Source: CAZGVV01 sp964529155 (GTDB lineage: Bacteria; Pseudomonadota; Alphaproteobacteria; Rickettsiales; SXRF01). Taken from it: a stretch of 32,514 nucleotides of DNA. Shown piece after piece: positions 28,284 to 32,514 of this stretch; position 1 is the first letter of the stretch; every line of letters begins with the position of its first letter. The notes below the pieces were generated by a model. The model saw nothing but the letters and a program-made list of their open reading frames with translations. It was not told the origin of the DNA and made no database searches. A program made the position numbers and the translations under genes. Where the stretch lies: contig CAZGVV010000016.1 of the NCBI GenBank assembly GCA_964529155.1, forward strand, positions 1 to 32,514, read 5' to 3'.

Positions 28284-29473
28284 TCAAACACTCTCACATT
28301 TTTCGGGCGTACAAACAAGCGGGTGTTTTTAACAATTCCCAGCTCATCCACGATATGCTTGGGCGTTTCCGATTGCAAAATAGAGCCATTGCCCCGTTGC
28401 AACTCCAATTTTACCAGGGCTCCTGCCGGGTTGACGTGGGTGACGGTGACCGGAATATACTCCATTCCGGCTTCGGGCTGGCGTGTCACGAACATCTCAT
28501 GTGGTCGGGCGAATACCCGAACCGGCGTGCCGCGCGCCGAAAGCATAGCCGACCGGAGTTGTTTCCCCGGAATAGGGGGCAAAGGCGTCAGGGGTTTAGC
28601 GGGCCGAAATTTACGCAGCAACGCTCCGACTTCCGGGTAGCGCGCCAGCAGCCCGCGTTGTTCCGGGGTGGGGGCGGGTGTTTCGGCTTCCCATAAATCA
28701 TCCTCGGCCAGGTGCACTTTGCCATGCTCGTCTTTCCACCCTGCGAATTCATTGTAATTGCCGAGGAAATCATAAACGAACCCATTGGCGGGTTGGTGGT
28801 ACACTACTTCCGGCGACCCGGCTTGCTCGATTTTTCCTTGATTCATCACTACCACACGGTCTGCTACTTCCATGGCTTCTTCCTGATCATGGGTGACAAA
28901 AATGCTGGTGATGCGAATGTCGTCATGCAGGCGCCGCAGCCACCGCCTGAGTTCGCTACGCACCTTAGAATCCAGTGCGCCGAACGGTTCATCCAGCAGC
29001 AATACTTTTGGTTCCACCGCAAGCGTACGGGCAAGTGCGACGCGTTGCCGCTGGCCGCCGGAGAGTTCAGCCGGATAGCGGCTATAAAATTGTTCCAGAT
29101 GCACCAGCGCCAGCAACTCCATTACCCGGCTGCGAATCTGTGCAGGCGTTGGGCGATGCGCGCGCGGGCGCACACGCAAACCAAACGCAACATTTTCAAA
29201 CACAGTCATGTGCTTGAACAACGCATAATGCTGAAACACGAATCCTACGTGCCGCTCACGCACCGGCATGCGGCTGGCGGGTTTTCCGCCGATCCACACT
29301 TCGCCAGCGTCGGCTTTTTCCAGCCCGGCGATGATGCGAAGCAGCGTGGTTTTCCCCGATCCCGATGGCCCGAGGAGCGCAACTAATTCACCTTCGCCGA
29401 CTTCCAGGCTTACATCATTCAGCGTAACATAATCGCCGAAATGCTTGGTAATGTGTTGGGCAGTGATGCTCAT
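28280..29473 (-). CDS. cysA: Sulfate/thiosulfate ABC transporter ATPase
   Basis: CysA powers import of sulfate or thiosulfate through CysT and CysW. Walker A GPSGSGKTT is at 35-43, the signature LSGGQRQR at 137-144, Walker B LLLDEPFGALD at 158-168 and the switch histidine in VTHDQEEAMEVADR. The C-terminal part (about 235-397) is a TOBE-like regulatory domain with VFARPHEM and NPAGALVKLELQ. It is about 30 residues longer than E. coli CysA, due to a proline-rich segment near 265-310. It overlaps pgsA downstream. An 82-base gap separates it from cysW. Confidence 0.94.
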   Translation of the reverse strand: MSITAQHITKHFGDYVTLNDVSLEVGEGELVALLGPSGSGKTTLLRIIAGLEKADAGEVWIGGKPASRMPVRERHVGFVFQHYALFKHMTVFENVAFGLRVRPRAHRPTPAQIRSRVMELLALVHLEQFYSRYPAELSGGQRQRVALARTLAVEPKVLLLDEPFGALDSKVRSELRRWLRRLHDDIRITSIFVTHDQEEAMEVADRVVVMNQGKIEQAGSPEVVYHQPANGFVYDFLGNYNEFAGWKDEHGKVHLAEDDLWEAETPAPTPEQRGLLARYPEVGALLRKFRPAKPLTPLPPIPGKQLRSAMLSARGTPVRVFARPHEMFVTRQPEAGMEYIPVTVTHVNPAGALVKLELQRGNGSILQSETPKHIVDELGIVKNTRLFVRPKNVRVFE

Positions 29474-29555
29474 ATAGGTGAAAAAATAATGTGAGTTCGT
29501 GGAGTATTATTAGCGTTAATATACGAAAAATCCATCATCTGCTGCCCTTTATTGT

Positions 29556-30338
29556 TTAAAACCGCTTGGCAACAACGGCCTTCACGCCCAGCGTTACCAC
29601 CGCTAATGCGCTGAGCAGGCTGGCTACGGCGAAGGCGCCAATGAAATTATAATCATTATAGAGCGCTTCCACATGCAGGGGGATGGTGTTGGTCTCACCG
29701 CGTATGTGCCCCGATACCACGGAAACCGCGCCGAATTCGCCCATGGCGCGGGCGTTGGTAAGCAACACACCGTAGAGGAGCGCCCATTTTACATTTGGTA
29801 ACGTGACACGCCAAAACGCCTGCCACCCGTTTGCACCAAGCATAATCGCGGCTTCTTCTGCTTCGGTGCCTTGCTCTTCCATAAAGGGAATAAGTTCGCG
29901 GGCAACAAAGGGAAAGGTGATAAATAAGGTGGCGAGCACAAGTCCTGGCACTGCGAAAATAATTTGCACTCCATGGGCCACAAGCCATCCGCCAAGTGTG
30001 CTATTAGCGCCGAGCAAGAGCACGAAAATCAATCCGGCGATAACGGGTGATACCGAAAAAGGAAGCTCAATCAGCGCGACCAAGAAGCGCTTTCCCGCGA
30101 ATTCAAATTTAGCGATCGCCCATGCAGTGCAAAGGCCGAATACGCAGTTGAGTGGTACGGCGATGGCGGCAACCAGTAAGGTGAGTTTAATCGCTGCCAG
30201 CGCATCTGGTTCTGTGAGGGCTGCCATATACATGCCCACGCCACCACGAAACGCTTCAATAAACACGGTAATGAGCGGCAGCACCACCAATCCGCCGAGA
30301 AAGAGCAAGGTGATGGCGATTAAGATGCGGCGTGTCAT
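29556..30338 (-). CDS. cysW: Sulfate ABC transporter permease CysW
   Basis: CysW is one of two membrane subunits forming the sulfate channel. The 260 residues have about six membrane helices, with an N-terminal one at 4-28. The EAA loop that contacts CysA is EEAAIMLGANGWQAFWRVTLPNVKWALLYG at about 160-190. FGAVSVVSGHIRGETNTIPLHVEALYNDYNFIGAFAVASLL near the end is diagnostic of CysW. The ATG overlaps the cysT stop by four bases. Confidence 0.95.
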   Translation of the reverse strand: MTRRILIAITLLFLGGLVVLPLITVFIEAFRGGVGMYMAALTEPDALAAIKLTLLVAAIAVPLNCVFGLCTAWAIAKFEFAGKRFLVALIELPFSVSPVIAGLIFVLLLGANSTLGGWLVAHGVQIIFAVPGLVLATLFITFPFVARELIPFMEEQGTEAEEAAIMLGANGWQAFWRVTLPNVKWALLYGVLLTNARAMGEFGAVSVVSGHIRGETNTIPLHVEALYNDYNFIGAFAVASLLSALAVVTLGVKAVVAKRF

Positions 30339-31168
30339 GTGCGCCTGCGCTGTAAATGCCGCTGCAGGCGTTGGATGAGTAGCAATAAGAGGAAAGAGGC
30401 AAGTAACATGATGATCGCAATAGCAGAGGCTTCCGCCACATTGAATTGTTCAATTTTTATCGCGATCAGCAAGGGCACGATTTCGGATTTCATCGGCAAA
30501 TTTCCAGCGATGAAAATGACCGAGCCATATTCCCCAAGACCACGCGCGAAGGAGAGTGCAAATCCTGTAGCGAGTGCAGGCAACAATGCAGGCAGTAATA
30601 CGCGCGAAAATGTTTGCCAGCGTGTTGCTCCCAGCGCGGCGGCTGCTTCTTCCAACTCGCCGTCAATATCTTCAATTACCGGCTGCACGGTGCGCACCAT
30701 AAACGGCAAGCCGGTGAACATCAGTGCAACTAAAATGCCCAGCGGCGTGAAGGCGATTTTGATGCCCAAGGGTGTGAAGAATTGTCCGATCCATCCCTGC
30801 GGAGCCAATAACGAAGAAAGTGCAATACCGGCAACGGCGGTAGGTAGTGCAAACGGCAAATCCACTATGGCATCGGCAATGCGCCGGCCGGGGAACTGGT
30901 AGCGGACGAGCACCCAGGCGATAATAAGCCCGAACACACCGTCAATCGCTGCCGCTATAAAGCTAATGCCAAAACTGAGTTCAAACGCATGTAATACGCG
31001 TGCATGGGTGACCGCTTTGACCATCGGCTGCCAACCTAAATGCGCCGCCTCCGCAAAGAGACAGGCCAGTGGCAGCAATACGATAAGGCTGGTATAAAGC
31101 AGCGTAAGCCCCAGCGTTAATCCAAAGCCGGGAAGGACGGAGGGTTTTTTGAGAAGAAGATAGGCCAA
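30335..31168 (-). CDS. cysT: Sulfate ABC transporter permease CysT (CysU)
   Basis: This is the partner permease of CysW. It starts with PSVLPGFGLTLGLTLLYTSLIVLLPLA, the usual CysT N-terminus, and has about six membrane helices in 277 residues. The EAA loop is LEEAAAALGATRWQTFSRVLLPALLPAL at about 180-207, and EYGSVIFIAGNLPMKSEIVPLLI is typical of CysT. No periplasmic sulfate-binding protein gene (sbp/cysP) is present in the window. The gene begins three bases after the small membrane protein gene. Confidence 0.95.
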   Translation of the reverse strand: MAYLLLKKPSVLPGFGLTLGLTLLYTSLIVLLPLACLFAEAAHLGWQPMVKAVTHARVLHAFELSFGISFIAAAIDGVFGLIIAWVLVRYQFPGRRIADAIVDLPFALPTAVAGIALSSLLAPQGWIGQFFTPLGIKIAFTPLGILVALMFTGLPFMVRTVQPVIEDIDGELEEAAAALGATRWQTFSRVLLPALLPALATGFALSFARGLGEYGSVIFIAGNLPMKSEIVPLLIAIKIEQFNVAEASAIAIIMLLASFLLLLLIQRLQRHLQRRRT

Positions 31169-31171
31169 GCG

Positions 31172-31501
31172 CTATCTCTTCCGCCCCACACCCCGCGCCG
31201 GTGGGCCGTCTACTTCCAGTGTGACGCTGCCGGTTTCGGTGCCTTTGCAGGTGTCCAGCGTTACGATTTCCATGGTGTGCAGGGAACCGGGTTTGCGCAG
31301 TACGGCGTAGGTTTCCTGGGGATGGATGATGAGGGTTTCGACTTCGCCGCGGCCTTTTAAATCCAGGGCACTTCGGGCGCATGTTCTGTGCTTTCCGTGC
31401 TCCAGCGTCACATATACGGCCAGGCCGATAACTCCCAGTAAGACCACGCCAAGCGAAATTGCTAGCAATTTCAGGCTAAATGCGCTCTGTTCCTGATTCA
31501 T
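31172..31501 (-). CDS. Small membrane-anchored protein (possible DUF6476-like)
   Basis: From the ATG at 31501 the protein has 109 residues (MNQEQSAFSLKLLAISLG). One membrane helix spans about 9-32 (LKLLAISLGVVLLGVIGLAVYV). A soluble domain with two cysteines (RTCARSALDLKGRGEVETL, LDTCKGTETGSVTLEV) follows, probably periplasmic. A single-pass protein of this layout commonly neighbours rluD in alphaproteobacteria; I recall DUF6476, but the match is from memory. GGGGGA six bases upstream supports this start over a TTG at 31513. It heads the cysT run, and its ATG overlaps the rluD ATG in CATG. Confidence 0.75.
   Translation of the reverse strand: MNQEQSAFSLKLLAISLGVVLLGVIGLAVYVTLEHGKHRTCARSALDLKGRGEVETLIIHPQETYAVLRKPGSLHTMEIVTLDTCKGTETGSVTLEVDGPPARGVGRKR
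31455..31472. repeat. Perfect 18-base palindrome upstream of rluD
   Basis: GAAATTGCTAGCAATTTC is fully self-complementary. It lies inside the membrane-helix codons of the small protein gene, 28 bases before the rluD ATG, where an operator for rluD could sit. It may equally be chance within coding sequence. Confidence 0.5.
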
Positions 31502-32456
31502 GAGTTCCCCCAAACGGCATAATATCGTTATTACCCCAACACTTGCTGGCGAGCGGCTGGACCGGGCGATTGTCGCCGGGGTTCCCGAGCTGTCGCGTAG
31601 CCGTGTGCAATCGCTGATCGAGCTTGGTCAGGTGACCCTGCTTGCCCCGACCGGCGTTAAGAGCGTAACTGATCCGGCGGTGAAGGTCAAACCGGGGCAG
31701 ATTTTCTGTGTTTCCGTACCTGAAGCAGCACCCAGCCATATTGAAGCACAGGATATTACGCTTGATGTGGTGTATGAGGATGCGCATTTACTGGTCATCA
31801 ATAAGCAGGCGGGTATGACCGTCCACCCGGCGCCTGGCAGCCCGGACAGTACGCTGGTGAACGCGCTGCTGGCCCATTGCGGCGATACGCTGTCAGGCAT
31901 TGGCGGCGTGGCACGTCCCGGGATTGTGCACCGCCTGGATAAGGAAACCAGTGGCTTGATGGTGGTGGCCAAACATGACAATGCGCACCATGCGCTGTCG
32001 GATCAATTACAGGACCGGACGCTCTCGCGCATTTACCGCGCGGTGGTGTGGGGTGCGCCGGTGCAGGCCAAGGGAACGGTGGTGGGTAATATTGGCCGCC
32101 ACCCCAAACACCGCCAGCGCATGGCCGTACTCACCAAAGGCGGGCGCGAGGCGACAACGCATTACACGGTGCTGGAGCGTTTTGGGCCGGATGCAGCGAA
32201 GCCGCTAGCGTCACTCATTGAATGCAAGCTGGAAACCGGGCGCACGCACCAAATTCGCGTGCATATGAAACATATCAACCTGCCACTGGTCGGGGACCCG
32301 GTTTATGGAAAAAAAGGTGCGCCGGATATGGGCCTGCCTCGTCAGGCCTTGCATGCGTTCCGCTTGGCCTTTATCCACCCTGCGAATAACGCGCTAATGC
32401 AATTTGAGGCGCCACTTCCCGAGGATATGAAGGCATTACTGGAAAAATTACGCTAA
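31500..32456 (+). CDS. rluD: 23S rRNA pseudouridine synthase RluD
   Basis: RluD modifies uridines in helix 69 of 23S rRNA (1911, 1915 and 1917 in E. coli), aiding ribosome assembly. An S4 RNA-binding domain at about 14-70 (GERLDRAIVAGVPELSRSRVQSLIELGQV) precedes the catalytic domain with HRLDKETSGL, where Asp147 is the nucleophile. HPAPGSPDSTLVNALL, LECKLETGRTHQIRVH-like (IECKLETGRTHQIRVHMKH) and GDPVYG follow. The 318 residues are a normal length. No Shine-Dalgarno precedes the ATG at 31500, which overlaps the divergent gene's ATG by two bases. Confidence 0.95.
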   Translation: MSSPKRHNIVITPTLAGERLDRAIVAGVPELSRSRVQSLIELGQVTLLAPTGVKSVTDPAVKVKPGQIFCVSVPEAAPSHIEAQDITLDVVYEDAHLLVINKQAGMTVHPAPGSPDSTLVNALLAHCGDTLSGIGGVARPGIVHRLDKETSGLMVVAKHDNAHHALSDQLQDRTLSRIYRAVVWGAPVQAKGTVVGNIGRHPKHRQRMAVLTKGGREATTHYTVLERFGPDAAKPLASLIECKLETGRTHQIRVHMKHINLPLVGDPVYGKKGAPDMGLPRQALHAFRLAFIHPANNALMQFEAPLPEDMKALLEKLR

Positions 32457-32514
32457 CATTATATAGTTATTCCACTTTACCATTATACATGGCTGCAAAG
32501 AGTGTTTTCTGCGC
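32457..32514. other. Window end, possible start of another gene
   Basis: After the rluD stop the sequence is AT-rich, and an ATG at 32489 (MAAKSVFC, then the edge) is open on the plus strand. There is no Shine-Dalgarno and too little sequence to judge. Confidence 0.2.

Overview
The window looks like chromosomal sequence of an alphaproteobacterium, probably a free-living one since it carries branched-chain amino acid, riboflavin and sulfate-uptake genes. The pointers are a clear MipZ division-plane ATPase, the nrdR-ribD-ribE-ribB-ribH-nusB-thiL order, a RibB protein with a degenerate GTP cyclohydrolase II half, and a small membrane protein head-to-head with rluD. Genes are tightly packed, with many 4-base ATGA and 1-base stop/start overlaps. 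I see no rRNA or tRNA gene, CRISPR array, integrase or transposase.

Layout. Positions 1-393 (minus strand) hold a small unknown protein followed by the start of a P-loop ATPase cut by the window edge. Positions 475-8126 (minus) are one long apparent operon: rpiB, glyA, nrdR, a four-helix-bundle gene, ribD, ribE, an unknown gene, ribB, ribH, nusB, thiL. Positions 8406-11515 (plus) carry mipZ, murJ and a small unknown gene. Positions 11516-12019 are a 500-base segment rich in inverted repeats with no convincing gene. Positions 12020-15413 (minus) carry mreB, leuA and a Phd/PIN toxin-antitoxin pair. Positions 15500-21664 (minus) run miaA, an RHH/Doc-like pair, ilvB, ilvN, ilvC and a 410-residue unknown gene. 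serB (plus) diverges from miaA. hflK-hflC-degP (minus) follow, then mrp and higBA (plus). A minus-strand set (small membrane gene, cysT, cysW, cysA, pgsA) follows, and rluD (plus) closes the window.

The core genes cover riboflavin and thiamine-diphosphate synthesis, one-carbon metabolism, leucine/isoleucine/valine synthesis, cell shape and division (MipZ, MurJ, MreB), membrane proteostasis (HflKC, DegP) and sulfate import. Small accessory genes are wedged into them at operon junctions.

The most interesting accessory insertion is the 410-residue gene after ilvC. Its last eight residues repeat the last eight of IlvC using almost entirely different synonymous codons. This suggests a roughly 1.24-kb single-gene element that entered the 3' end of ilvC, supplied a replacement end, and now carries the displaced original tail. 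Its protein has an R-x4-H motif reminiscent of HEPN ribonucleases. A second insertion, the four-helix-bundle gene, is bracketed by oppositely oriented arrays of an 8-base repeat that also form the start of ribD. All three toxin-antitoxin operons have promoter-like sequences placed so that the first start codon would be at or next to the transcription start (leaderless mRNA).
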